The notes: generated by a model from the sequence alone, not told the origin. A stretch of 64,000 bases of DNA from Bog-756 sp963704585 (GCA_963704585.1 OY969919.1:372001-436000), one strand, 5' to 3'; shown: positions 51,384 through 60,135, numbered from the stretch's first letter. Translations and numbers: made by a program.

Positions 51384-52224
51384 ATGCGCGACGACGTCTC
51401 CCCCACGACCCGACCGCCGATGGGCGGGCGCCCGTCGGCGGCAGGGACCCGCCTCGCGTGCTCGCGCCGCGGCAGCGGGCCCGACGTCGTCCTGGCCCAC
51501 GGCTTCACCATGACCGGGCGGGCCTGGGGGCCCTTCGCCGACGATCTCGCCTCCGACCACCGGCTGACCCTCGTCGACCTTCCGGGGCACGGTGGCTCGT
51601 CGCAGGTCGCCTGCGGCCTCGTCGAGGGCGCTCGCCTCCTCGGCGAGGCCGGCGGCCGCGCGGCCTACGTCGGCTACTCGATGGGCGCGCGCTGACTGCC
51701 TCCACCTCGCCCTCGGCCGTCCCGAGCTCGTGACGCGTCTCGTCCTCCTGTCGGGCACGGCCGGCATCGACGACGGGTCCGAGCGGCGCGATCGGCGCGC
51801 TGCGGACGGCGCGCTCGCCGACCGACTCGCGCCCAGGGACGGTGCGGCGCCGGTGCAGTCGGTGGCCGCGTTCGTCGGGGCGTGGCTCGACAGCCCGCTC
51901 TTTGCCGGTCTGTCGCCCGCGGCCGCCCAGGTCGAGGAGCGCCTGGCCAACACGGCAGCCGGCCTCGCGTCGAACCTCCGACTCGCGGGCACCGGCGCCC
52001 AGGACCCGCTCTGGGCGCGCCTCGCCGAGCTTGCCATGCCGGTCCTCGTGGTGGCGGGCGCGGACGACGCGAAGTTCGCCGCGCTCGGTCGCCGCCTTGC
52101 CTCCGGCATCGGAGCGAACGCGCGGTTCGTCGTGGTGGCCGACGCGGGGCACGCGCTCCATCTCGAGCAGCCCGCGGCGGTCGCCGGCGTGGTGCGCGAT
52201 TTCCTCGACGAACCCGCCGGGTGA
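51384..52224 (+). CDS. menH: MenH, alpha/beta-hydrolase (SHCHC synthase), frameshifted
   Basis: Eliminates pyruvate from SEPHCHC. Hydrolase motifs: VVLAHGFTMTGRAWGPFADD, VDLPGHGGSS, nucleophile Ser in YVGYSMGAR; then in another frame CLHLALGRPELVTRLVLLSG, VLVVAGADDAKFAAL and the catalytic His in VVADAGHALHLEQP. The frame breaks at 51688-51697, where a TGA interrupts; removing one base gives SMGAR-x-CLHLAL and 279 residues, matching the family. The start could be ATG 51384 or an internal ATG at MGGRPSAAG. Confidence 0.88.
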
Positions 52225-52238
52225 TCCCGGACCGCCCG

Positions 52239-53189
52239 TCACGCGATCCACAGCCAGAGCGCGACCGCGAGCAGACCGCCGTACGCAAGCTGCAACCTGC
52301 CCGTCGCGGCGAGCACCGGGAGGAGCGCGGGCCCCTCGGCCGGTCCGGCGACCGTGCGCGCCGCCGGCCACGCGACGGGGAGGGCGGCGAGCGGCGCGAA
52401 GACGATCGCGGGCAAGTGCGAGTCGAGCACGCCCGCGACCGAGAGCACGCCCCACACCAGCACGGCCGCGAAGGGCAGGCCGACACAGGCGAGGTAGCAC
52501 CGTCCGGCCGCCACGCGGCCGATCCGCACCGCGAGCGTCCGCTTGCCCGACGCGGCGTCGGTCCCGATGTCGCGGAGGTTGTTGGCGAGCAGCAGCGCGG
52601 TGGCGAGCAGCCCGATCAGGCAGGCGGCGACCCAGACGGCCGGCTCCCTGAGCCGCCGGGTCTCGACGTAGTAGGTGCCGACGGTCGCCACCAGCCCGAA
52701 GAAGACGAACACGAAGAGCTCGCCGAGCCCCGCGTACCCGTAGGGACGCGGGCCGCCCGTGTACATCCACCCCGCGGCGAGACAGGAGGCGCCGACCAGG
52801 AGGATCCACCACGAGGTGACCGCCGCGAGCGCGAGGCCGGCCGCCGCGGCGACGCCGAAGGCCACGAGGGCTGCGCACCGTACCGCACCAGGTGTGGCGA
52901 GGCCCGACGCCACCAGACGGACCGGGCCGACCCGCACGTCGTCGGTCCCGCGCACGCCGTCGGAGTAGTCGTTCGCGTAGTTGGTGCCCACCTGCACGCC
53001 GAGCGCGACCACCAGCGCGCCGAGCGCACGGAGCCACGAGCCCGCCGGCGCCGGCACGGCGGCGCTCGCCCAGGGGTGGGCCGCTGCGGTGGCGACGGCG
53101 ACGGGCACGAGGGCCGCGGGCAACGTCCGCGGCCGCGCACCGAGGACCCAACGCCCGGCCGGACCGGCCGAGGGCCTCGTGGCGGTCAC
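52239..53189 (-). CDS. menA: MenA, 1,4-dihydroxy-2-naphthoate polyprenyltransferase
   Basis: UbiA-family membrane prenyltransferase, 316 residues, eight to nine hydrophobic segments. First Asp motif VGTNYANDYSDGVRGTDD, second LANNLRDIGTDAASGKRTLA. Attaches the isoprenoid chain to DHNA. GTG overlaps the menB stop (GTGA). Confidence 0.95.
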   Translation of the reverse strand: MTATRPSAGPAGRWVLGARPRTLPAALVPVAVATAAAHPWASAAVPAPAGSWLRALGALVVALGVQVGTNYANDYSDGVRGTDDVRVGPVRLVASGLATPGAVRCAALVAFGVAAAAGLALAAVTSWWILLVGASCLAAGWMYTGGPRPYGYAGLGELFVFVFFGLVATVGTYYVETRRLREPAVWVAACLIGLLATALLLANNLRDIGTDAASGKRTLAVRIGRVAAGRCYLACVGLPFAAVLVWGVLSVAGVLDSHLPAIVFAPLAALPVAWPAARTVAGPAEGPALLPVLAATGRLQLAYGGLLAVALWLWIA

Positions 53190-54133
53190 GGGCGCCGCGG
53201 GAACCGCCCGAAATCCGGTGCCCGGTGCTCCTGGAAGGCGTTTCGGCCCTCCTGGCCCTCCTCGCTCATGTAGAAGAGCATGGTCGCGTCGCCGGCGAAC
53301 TGCTGGAGGCCGGCCAGCCCGTCGTCGGCCGCGTGCAGTCCGCCCTTGAGCATGCGCAGGGCGATCGGCGAGAGGGAGAGCATCCGGCGGCACCACGCGA
53401 CCGTCTCGGCCTCGAGCTCGGCGAGCGGCACGACCGCGTTGACGAGCCCCCAGTCGAGCGCGGTCGCCGCGTCGTACTGCCGGCAGAGGAACCAGACCTC
53501 CTTCGCGCGCTTGAGACCGACCGTGCGCGCCAGCAGGCTCGCGCCGTAGCCCCCGTCGAAGCTCCCGACCTTCGGGCCCGTCTGCCCGAAGCGCGCGTTG
53601 TCGGCCGCGATGGTGAGGTCGCAGACGAGGTGGAGGATGTGGCCGCCTCCGATGGCGTAGCCGGCCACCATGGCGACGACCGGCTTCGGGAGGCGACGGA
53701 TCTGGATCTGCAGGTCGAGCACGTTGAGGCGGCCGATGCCCTGGCGTGCGACGGCATCGTCGCCCAGGTAGCCGTCGTCGCCGCGGATCTTCTGGTCACC
53801 TCCCGAGCAGAACGCGTCGGGACCCTCGCCGGTCAGGACCACCACGCCGACCGCGGGGTCGTCCCGTGCCGCGTTGAACGCGTCGGCCAGCTCGAAGAGC
53901 GTCTGCGGCCGGAACGCGTTGCGGACCTCGGGTCGGGCGATCGTGAGCTTGGCGATGCCGTCGGCGACCTCGAAGCGGATGTCGCGGTACGACCCCCGCG
54001 GCTCCCACGCGGGTGCGGGCAGCCCGCGGAGACCTTCGACCGGGTCCGCGGGCGGTCCGGTGACGACGGTCGGCGGCGGCGAGGTCGCCGATGCGGCCCC
54101 CTCCGACTCCTCCTGCGCACCCACTCCGTCCAC
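53186..54133 (-). CDS. menB: MenB, 1,4-dihydroxy-2-naphthoyl-CoA synthase
   Basis: Crotonase-fold ring-closing enzyme. CoA and active-site stretches: ARPEVRNAFRPQTLFELADA, DAFCSGGDQKIRGDDGYLG, VVAMVAGYAIGGGHILHLVC and GPKVGSFDGGYGASLLAR. An N-terminal extension of about 45 Pro/Ser/Glu-rich residues precedes the core. I use GTG 54133, which has GAGG five bases upstream and lies about 26 bases from the inferred transcription start; GTG 54154 would add seven residues. Confidence 0.95.
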   Translation of the reverse strand: MDGVGAQEESEGAASATSPPPTVVTGPPADPVEGLRGLPAPAWEPRGSYRDIRFEVADGIAKLTIARPEVRNAFRPQTLFELADAFNAARDDPAVGVVVLTGEGPDAFCSGGDQKIRGDDGYLGDDAVARQGIGRLNVLDLQIQIRRLPKPVVAMVAGYAIGGGHILHLVCDLTIAADNARFGQTGPKVGSFDGGYGASLLARTVGLKRAKEVWFLCRQYDAATALDWGLVNAVVPLAELEAETVAWCRRMLSLSPIALRMLKGGLHAADDGLAGLQQFAGDATMLFYMSEEGQEGRNAFQEHRAPDFGRFPRRP

Positions 54134-54165
54134 CTGCTCCTCGCGTCGCCGCACGTCCGGCCGCC

Positions 54166-54172
54166 TAGGCTA
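54166..54172. promoter_or_regulatory. Shared symmetric -10 element TAGGCTA (menB / menE)
   Basis: Plus strand TAGGCT lies seven bases before the menE GTG. Minus strand TAGCCT, from the same bases, would start menB-menA transcription near 54159. Identical to the heptamer at 8607. Confidence 0.6.
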
Positions 54173-54178
54173 CCGCCG

Positions 54179-55306
54179 GTGCCAGCGTTGGTTGCTCTCG
54201 ACCTCGCCGGCGGTCCGCGCTTCGCTGACGCGCTGCGCGCCGCGTGGGACGCGGGCGACGCGGTCCTGCCGGTCGACCGGCGCCTGCCACGCACGGCGAT
54301 CGCCCGACTCCTCGACGTGCTCCGTCCCGGCCGTCTCGTCGACGAAGAGGGTACGCGACAGCTCGACGGTGGTCGGCCGACCGAACCCGGCGACGCGCTC
54401 GTGGTGGCGACGAGCGGCACGACCGGTGAGCCGAAGGGTGCCGTGCTCACCCGCGAGGCGGTGCGAGCCTCTGCGATAGCCACCTCGGCCCGTCTCGGCG
54501 TCGACCCCGGGCGCGACCGCTGGGTCGCCTGTCTCCCGCTCGCGCACATCGGGGGTCTCTCGGTGGTGACGCGCGCGCTCCTCACCGACACACCCTGCAC
54601 GGTGCTCGAGGGCTTCGACCCGGCGGAGGTCGAGCGCGCGGCGGCCGATGGCGCGACCCTCGTCTCGCTCGTCGCGACCGCGCTCGCCCGAACCGATGTC
54701 GCCGGGTACCGCACGGTCCTCCTCGGGGGCGCGGCACCGCCGAGCGCGCTGCCCGCCAACGTCGTCACGACCTACGGGATGACCGAAACGGGCTCCGGCG
54801 TCGTCTACGACGGCGTTCCGCTCGACGGGGTCGAGCTCCGGATCGGCGACGGCACCCTGGGGGCCGACGGCGAGGTGCTGGTCCGCGGCCCGGAGCTGCT
54901 CCGGTGCTACCGCGACGGCTCCGATCCCCGTCTCGACGGCGGGTGGTTCCCGACGGGGGATGCCGGGGCCCTCGGAGCCGACCGCCGGCTCACCGTCCAC
55001 GGCAGGATGGCCGAAGTCATCGTGACCGGCGGCGAGAAGGTCTGGCCGCACCCGGTCGAGAGCGTCCTCGCCGGGCTGCCGACCGTCGCCGAGGTTGCGG
55101 TCTGGAAGCGGCCCGACCCCGAGTGGGGCGAGCGGGTGGTCGCCTGGGTGGTCCCCACCGACCCCGCCGCCGCGCCGGCCCTCGGCGAGCTCCGCGCAGC
55201 CGTGGCCGCGGCACTCGCACCCTGGGCGTCGCCGCGCGAGCTGGTCGTCGTGCCGTCCCTCCCGCGCACGGGCTCGGGCAAGGTCCGCCGCGCCGCGCTC
55301 CCCTGA
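54179..55306 (+). CDS. menE: MenE, o-succinylbenzoate-CoA ligase
   Basis: ANL-superfamily acyl-CoA ligase, 375 residues, on the short side but complete. AMP-binding loop VVATSGTTGEPKGAVLTREA, VTTYGMTETGSGVVYDG, GDAGALGADRRLTVHGRMAE, VTGGEKVWPHPVE and catalytic Lys region RTGSGKVRRAAL. GTG start appears leaderless. Divergent from menB, linking the two halves of the menaquinone cluster. Confidence 0.94.
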   Translation: MPALVALDLAGGPRFADALRAAWDAGDAVLPVDRRLPRTAIARLLDVLRPGRLVDEEGTRQLDGGRPTEPGDALVVATSGTTGEPKGAVLTREAVRASAIATSARLGVDPGRDRWVACLPLAHIGGLSVVTRALLTDTPCTVLEGFDPAEVERAAADGATLVSLVATALARTDVAGYRTVLLGGAAPPSALPANVVTTYGMTETGSGVVYDGVPLDGVELRIGDGTLGADGEVLVRGPELLRCYRDGSDPRLDGGWFPTGDAGALGADRRLTVHGRMAEVIVTGGEKVWPHPVESVLAGLPTVAEVAVWKRPDPEWGERVVAWVVPTDPAAAPALGELRAAVAAALAPWASPRELVVVPSLPRTGSGKVRRAALP

Positions 55307-55325
55307 GCGCCCGCACGCCGGCGCG

Positions 55326-56105
55326 TCAGGAGAGCGCGCCGGTTGCCACGCAGAGCGACCCGCCGTCGACCACCAGCGTCGTCCCGGTGATCCACGACGC
55401 CGCGTCGGAGCAGAGGAAGAGCGCGGCCGCGGCGACGTCGTCCACCGTCCCGAGGCGCCGGAGCGGGAGCCGCCGGGCGATGGCCTCCTCGCCGGTCTCC
55501 CAGAGCGCGCGTGCGAAGTCGGTCTTGACGAGTCCCGGCGCGAGCGCGTTGACCCGGACCGCCGGGCCCAGCTCGCCGGCCAGCTGCGCGGTGAGATGGA
55601 TCACCGCTGCCTTGGTCACGTTGTACCAGCCGATCCCGGCCTCGACGGCCAGCCCGCCGATCGAGGCGATGTTGAGGATCACCCCGCCGTGCTCGGCCAT
55701 GGACGCGCGCCACGCCGCCTGTGACCACTCGAGGTAGCCGGTCTGGTTGACCCGGACGGTCTTGTCGGCACGCACCGAGTCGATCTCGACGATCGGCCCG
55801 AAGTACGGATTGGTCGCCGCGTTGTTCACGAGCACGTCCAGCCTGCCGAACCGCTCGACCACGGCCGCGACACAGGCCGCCGCCTGCTCGGGATCCCCGG
55901 CGTGCGCGACGTGCCAGCCCACCGCACCGGACGGGAGGCCGCACTCCTCTTCGATCGCGGCGGCGGTCGCGGCGAGCGCGTCCGCCTTCCGCGACGAGAC
56001 CAACACCGACGCTCCGGCGCACGCGCACTCGGTCGCGATCGCCCGTCCGATACCGCGCGACCCGCCGGTCACGAGGACGGATCTGCCGTCGAGGCGGAGC
56101 TCCAC
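55326..56105 (-). CDS. Short-chain dehydrogenase/reductase
   Basis: 259 residues, classical SDR. NAD(P) motif VLVTGGSRGIGRAIATECAC, VLVNNAATNPYFGP, catalytic Ser in LNIASIGGLAVEAGIGW, YNVTK for Tyr and Lys, and VRVNALAPGLVKTDFARALW. C-terminal WITGTTLVVDGGS is FabG-like. Substrate unknown; it is convergent with menE and may be unrelated to menaquinone. GTG start lies eight bases after TAGGGT. Confidence 0.9.
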   Translation of the reverse strand: MELRLDGRSVLVTGGSRGIGRAIATECACAGASVLVSSRKADALAATAAAIEEECGLPSGAVGWHVAHAGDPEQAAACVAAVVERFGRLDVLVNNAATNPYFGPIVEIDSVRADKTVRVNQTGYLEWSQAAWRASMAEHGGVILNIASIGGLAVEAGIGWYNVTKAAVIHLTAQLAGELGPAVRVNALAPGLVKTDFARALWETGEEAIARRLPLRRLGTVDDVAAAALFLCSDAASWITGTTLVVDGGSLCVATGALS

Positions 56106-56113
56106 GGCGGCCA

Positions 56114-56119
56114 ACCCTA
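56114..56119 (-). promoter_or_regulatory. Candidate leaderless -10 (TAGGGT) for the SDR gene
   Basis: TAGGGT, eight bases, then GTG 56105. Confidence 0.45.
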
Positions 56120-56176
56120 CCGTCGGTGACCCGGCACCCCACCGGACGCGTCGACGCCGGGCGCGAGGCGACCCCG

Positions 56177-56182
56177 TAGCAT
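56177..56182 (+). promoter_or_regulatory. Candidate leaderless -10 (TAGCAT) for the DUF255 gene
   Basis: TAGCAT, seven bases, then GTG 56190. Confidence 0.5.
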
Positions 56183-56189
56183 CGGCGAG

Positions 56190-58214
56190 GTGAACCGTCT
56201 GTCCGGCGAGTCCTCCCCGTACCTCCGCCAGCACGCGGAGAACCCGGTCGACTGGTATCCGTGGGGGGACGAGGCCTTCGACCGCGCCGCCACCGAGGAC
56301 CGGCCGGTCTTCCTCTCGGTGGGCTACTCCGCCTGCCACTGGTGCCACGTGATGGCCCACGAGTCCTTCGAGGACCCCGAGACCGCCGCCGTCCTCAACG
56401 CCTCGTTCGTCTCGGTCAAGGTCGACCGCGAGGAGCGTCCCGACGTCGACGCGGTCTACCTGGAGGCCGTGCTCTCGCTCACCGGCTCGGGCGGCTGGCC
56501 GATGAGCGTCTTCCTCACGCCGGACCGCCGCCCGTTCTACGGCGGGACCTACTTCCCGCCGGTCGACCGCGGCGGGCAGCCGTCCTTCCGGACCGTGCTC
56601 GCTGCGCTGGCGGACATCTGGGAGCACCGCCGCGACGAGGTCGAGGCCCAGGCCGACGAGCTCGCCACCGCGATCGCGGCCCACGCGGCCGTCCGTCCCT
56701 CCGCTGTGTCGCCGCTCGCGGTGACCCCGGCCGGCGGCGGAGCGGACCTGGTCGCCCGCGCGGTCGACGAGCTGGCCGGCCGGTTCGACCCGGTCTCGGG
56801 CGGCTTCGGGGCGGCGCCCAAGTTCCCCCAACCCTCGCTCCTCGATCTGTGCCTTCTGCAGGCGGCCCGCTCGTCGGGCACGCCGGCCGGGACCCGGGCG
56901 AACGAGCTGGTGACCCGCACGCTCGACGGCCTGGCGGCCGGTGGCATCCACGACCACCTCGGCGGTGGCTTCGCGCGCTACGCCACGGACGCGGCATGGC
57001 TCGTCCCCCACTTCGAGAAGATGCTCTACGACCAGGCCGGCCTGCTGCGCGCCTTCGTCCACGGCTGGCAGGTGACCGGCGACGAGCGCTACCGGCACGT
57101 CGCCGACGGGATCGTGCGGTACGTCCGCCGCGACCTCACGACGCCCGAAGGGGGGATCTGCTCGGCGGAGGACGCCGACTCAGAGGGCGAGGAAGGGCGC
57201 TTCTACGCCTGGTCGCCCGCGCTGGTCGCGGCCGCCGCCGACGACCCGGCGCTCGCCGGGGCGCTCACCGAATTCTTCGGCGTGGACGACGGCGGCCACT
57301 TCGAGGGCGGCTCGGTCCTCCACCGGCCGATCGGCGCGGCGCTCGTCGGGACGTCCGAGCTCGAGGAGGGGCGCCGCCGGCTGTTCGCCGCCCGCAGGAC
57401 GCGACCGCGCCCGGGCCTCGACGACAAGGTGCTCACCGAGTGGAACGCGATGTACGCCTCGGCGCTCGCCGAATCCGCCGCCGCGACCGGCGACGAGCGG
57501 TGGGCGCGTGACGCGGTCGCCGTGGGCGAGTTCCTCTGCGGCCACCTCATCGGTGGCGACGGTCGATGGCTCCGGAGCTGGCAGCGCTCGAGCGGGCCGC
57601 GCCACCTCGCCTACGCGGCCGACCACGCGTGGCTGGTCGACTGCTGCACGCGGCTCGGCGAGCTCACCGGCGAGTCGGTCTGGACCGGACGCGCCGTGGC
57701 GATCGCCGACGCGATGATCGACCGCTTCGGCGACGCCGACGCGGGCGGGTTCTTCACGACCGCGCACGACGCCGAGGCGCTCATCGTTCGGACCAAGGAC
57801 GTGCTCGACGGTGCCACCCCCTCGGCGAACGGGGTGGCCGCGGTCGCGCTCGCCCGGCTCGGGGCGCTCACCGGCGATCCGCGCTACACGGAGCAGGCCC
57901 GCGGCGTCGTGTCCCTCGTCGGCGATCTGCTCACCGCCCACCCGACGGCGGTCGCACGGTCGGTCCTCGCGGCCGACCTCCTCGCCCGCGGGAGCACCGA
58001 GGTCGTGGTGACCGGCGATCGGCCGGACCTGGTCGACGTCGCGCGGCGGCGCTGGCTCCCGGGAGCGGTGCTCGCCTGGGGCGAGCCGACCGCCACCCCG
58101 CTCTGGGCGGGACGTGACCCGGGACGCGCCTACGTCTGTCACGACGCGGTCTGCCGGCTCCCGGCGGACGACCCCGGTGACCTCGCCGGCCAGCTCGACG
58201 CGGTGGCACCGTGA
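56190..58214 (+). CDS. DUF255 / Spata20-like thioredoxin-domain protein
   Basis: 674 residues. N-terminal thioredoxin-fold domain: SPYLRQHAENPVDWYPWGDE, VGYSACHWCHVMAHESFEDP with a CxxC, and SLTGSGGWPMSVFLTPDRRP. The remaining 450 residues form the (alpha/alpha)6 barrel-like region (GIHDHLGGGFARYATDAAWL, VPHFEKMLYDQAGLLRAF, DKVLTEWNAMYASALAESAA) resembling N-acylglucosamine epimerase folds. Widespread family, role not established. GTG start appears leaderless; stop overlaps the next start. Confidence 0.92.
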   Translation: MNRLSGESSPYLRQHAENPVDWYPWGDEAFDRAATEDRPVFLSVGYSACHWCHVMAHESFEDPETAAVLNASFVSVKVDREERPDVDAVYLEAVLSLTGSGGWPMSVFLTPDRRPFYGGTYFPPVDRGGQPSFRTVLAALADIWEHRRDEVEAQADELATAIAAHAAVRPSAVSPLAVTPAGGGADLVARAVDELAGRFDPVSGGFGAAPKFPQPSLLDLCLLQAARSSGTPAGTRANELVTRTLDGLAAGGIHDHLGGGFARYATDAAWLVPHFEKMLYDQAGLLRAFVHGWQVTGDERYRHVADGIVRYVRRDLTTPEGGICSAEDADSEGEEGRFYAWSPALVAAAADDPALAGALTEFFGVDDGGHFEGGSVLHRPIGAALVGTSELEEGRRRLFAARRTRPRPGLDDKVLTEWNAMYASALAESAAATGDERWARDAVAVGEFLCGHLIGGDGRWLRSWQRSSGPRHLAYAADHAWLVDCCTRLGELTGESVWTGRAVAIADAMIDRFGDADAGGFFTTAHDAEALIVRTKDVLDGATPSANGVAAVALARLGALTGDPRYTEQARGVVSLVGDLLTAHPTAVARSVLAADLLARGSTEVVVTGDRPDLVDVARRRWLPGAVLAWGEPTATPLWAGRDPGRAYVCHDAVCRLPADDPGDLAGQLDAVAP

Positions 58215-58933
58215 GCCCTCGGGCGACGCGCACACCGCGGGCCGGCACCGCCCGCGAGGTCGCGCGCACGGTCAAGCGGCGCTCGCGCATCGACGTCGAC
58301 GGTGGCACCGCGCTCAGCGTCCTCGTCCTCGCCTGCCACGAAGAGGACACGACCGGCATCGACCTCGCGTCCGGCGCGCTCGTCCGGGTGCGCGTCGACT
58401 GGCCCGAGGATCACGGACCCGATCTCGCGCCGTTCGACGTCGCCGAGGTGCACCTCGCCGAGGAGCCCGAACGCGACGACCTGGCGCAGCCCGAGGCGGT
58501 GACCGCGACCGGCCTGCCGCGGCACCTCGGCACGCTGCACGGCCGCCGGGTGCGTCACCTGCTGCACGCGCTCGCCGCCCCCGTCGAAGAGCACGTGCTC
58601 GGCTTCCCCGGCGCGTCGGCGCCGTACTGGGAGTTCCGAGGGTTCCGCCCGTCGCTCGCCCTCCTCGTCCCCTCGAAGGGCCCGGTCCTCTTCCGCCGGG
58701 TCGGCGACCGCTCCGTCTGGGTCCGCTTCGGGTGGGGACGCAGCGACAACTGGCTCCCGCTCGAGGACCCGGGGACCGAGCGCGCACTCGACGTGGCGCG
58801 CCGCGACCGCCTCGCGGGCAAGGACCTCGCCGCGGCACTCGGCTCCAAGCCGCACTACATCGTGGCGGCGCTCTCGTCACCGCGCAGCGGTCACTGCTAC
58901 AAGACGGTCCGGGCCCTGCTGCCGCGCAGCTGA
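58211..58933 (+). CDS. Conserved-looking protein of unknown function
   Basis: 240 residues. Basic N-terminus, then an alternating hydrophobic beta-rich domain (ALSVLVLACHEEDTTGIDLA; PSLALLVPSKGPVLFRRVGD; VWVRFGWGRSDNWLPLED) and a C-terminal GSKPHYIVAALSSPRSGHCY. No motif I recognise. GTGA overlap with the DUF255 gene means the two are co-translated, so its role may be linked to it. Confidence 0.75.
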   Translation: MSPRATRTPRAGTAREVARTVKRRSRIDVDGGTALSVLVLACHEEDTTGIDLASGALVRVRVDWPEDHGPDLAPFDVAEVHLAEEPERDDLAQPEAVTATGLPRHLGTLHGRRVRHLLHALAAPVEEHVLGFPGASAPYWEFRGFRPSLALLVPSKGPVLFRRVGDRSVWVRFGWGRSDNWLPLEDPGTERALDVARRDRLAGKDLAAALGSKPHYIVAALSSPRSGHCYKTVRALLPRS

Positions 58934-58960
58934 GCCTGCCGGACCCCGCCGCAGCTCGCG

Positions 58961-58966
58961 TAGTGT
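58961..58966 (+). promoter_or_regulatory. Candidate leaderless -10 (TAGTGT)
   Basis: TAGTGT, eight bases, then GTG 58975. Confidence 0.4.
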
Positions 58967-58974
58967 CGGGTGCG

Positions 58975-60135
58975 GTGAACGACGTCCCCGCACCCGACGA
59001 ACGACCCCTCCCGGTCCTGCCCGACTACGGGGGCGCCTGCGTGGCCGAACTCGTCCCGGCGCTGCTCTCCCGCGGCGATCCGGACGCGCCGGGGACGGAG
59101 TGGCTGCCCGGGACGGCACAGGGCGCCGGGCAGATCGTGCTCCTTGTCCTCGACGGACTCGGGTTCGAACAGCTCCGGTCGCGCTCGGCGCTCGCCCCGA
59201 CGCTCTGCGCCGCGGACGGCGTCGAGCGGCCGATCACCTCGGTCGCCCCGACCACGACCGCGACGGCGCTCACGTCGATCACGACCGGCCGGTCGCCGGG
59301 CGACCACGGCGTCCTCGGTTACCGCATCGCGGTCGGCGGCGAGATTCTCAACGTCCTGCGCTGGACGCTCGGGAGCGGCCGGACGCGCGACGCCCGTCGT
59401 CTGGTGCCGGCGGCCGAGCTCCAGCCGCACCCGGCCTTCCCCGGCGCCCCGGGTCCGGTGCCGGTCGTCTCGAAGGACGAGTTCGGCGGCACCGGCTTCA
59501 CGGCGGCCCATCTCGGGGCCTCCCCGCTCCACGGCTACAAAGTCGCCTCGTCGCTGCCGGTCACCGTCTCGTCGCTCCTCGCCGACGGCGAGCCGTTCGT
59601 CTACGCCTACTACGACGGCCTCGACCGCGTCGCGCACGGCAGCGGGCTCGGCGACCGGTACGACGCCGAGCTCCGGGCAGTCGACCGGCTGGTCGGCGAC
59701 GTCGCGGCGGGCCTGCCGCCCGGCGCGGTGCTCGTCGTCACCGCCGACCACGGCGAGATCGACGTCGGGCCACAGGTGGAGCTGCTCGGCCGCGAGCTCA
59801 TGGGCATGACCGACTTCCTCTCGGGCGAGGGGCGGTTCCGCTGGCTGCACGCGACACCCGGCGCGGCGGGCGACCTGGCCGCGGCCGCGTCCGAGCTCTA
59901 TGCGGACTCGACCTGGGTGCGGACCCGCGACCAGCTCGTCGACGAGGGTTGGCTCGGGCCGGTGCGCGGCGAGCTCCTCTCCCGCCTCGGTGACGTCGCG
60001 CTGGTCCCGTTCGCCCCGATGGCCTTCGTCGACCCCGCCGACACCGGCGAGAGCCGGCTGCAGTCGCGCCACGGTTCGCTCACGGCGGCAGAGATGCTGG
60101 TCCCCCTCGTCGCACTCGGAGGTGCACACGCGTGA
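58975..60135 (+). CDS. Alkaline-phosphatase-superfamily phosphoesterase (nucleotide pyrophosphatase-like)
   Basis: 386 residues. Metal site VLLVLDGLGFEQLRSR, nucleophile Thr in SVAPTTTATALTSITTGRSP, GDHGVLGYRI, then FVYAYYDGLDRVAHGSGLG and VVTADHGEIDVGPQ: the metal and nucleophile layout of type I phosphodiesterases/nucleotide pyrophosphatases. No signal peptide, so probably cytoplasmic. Substrate unknown. Stop overlaps the bpa start (GTGA). Confidence 0.9.
   Translation: MNDVPAPDERPLPVLPDYGGACVAELVPALLSRGDPDAPGTEWLPGTAQGAGQIVLLVLDGLGFEQLRSRSALAPTLCAADGVERPITSVAPTTTATALTSITTGRSPGDHGVLGYRIAVGGEILNVLRWTLGSGRTRDARRLVPAAELQPHPAFPGAPGPVPVVSKDEFGGTGFTAAHLGASPLHGYKVASSLPVTVSSLLADGEPFVYAYYDGLDRVAHGSGLGDRYDAELRAVDRLVGDVAAGLPPGAVLVVTADHGEIDVGPQVELLGRELMGMTDFLSGEGRFRWLHATPGAAGDLAAAASELYADSTWVRTRDQLVDEGWLGPVRGELLSRLGDVALVPFAPMAFVDPADTGESRLQSRHGSLTAAEMLVPLVALGGAHA

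Noticed and set aside
51384..52224. menH as two separate genes
   Set aside because: The nucleophile Ser is in the first frame and the catalytic His in the second; neither piece alone is a working hydrolase, while one-base repair gives a full-length protein.
49574..56105. Complete menaquinone pathway in one cluster
   Set aside because: menF, menC, a DHNA-CoA thioesterase and menG are not present in the window, so the cluster is only part of the pathway.
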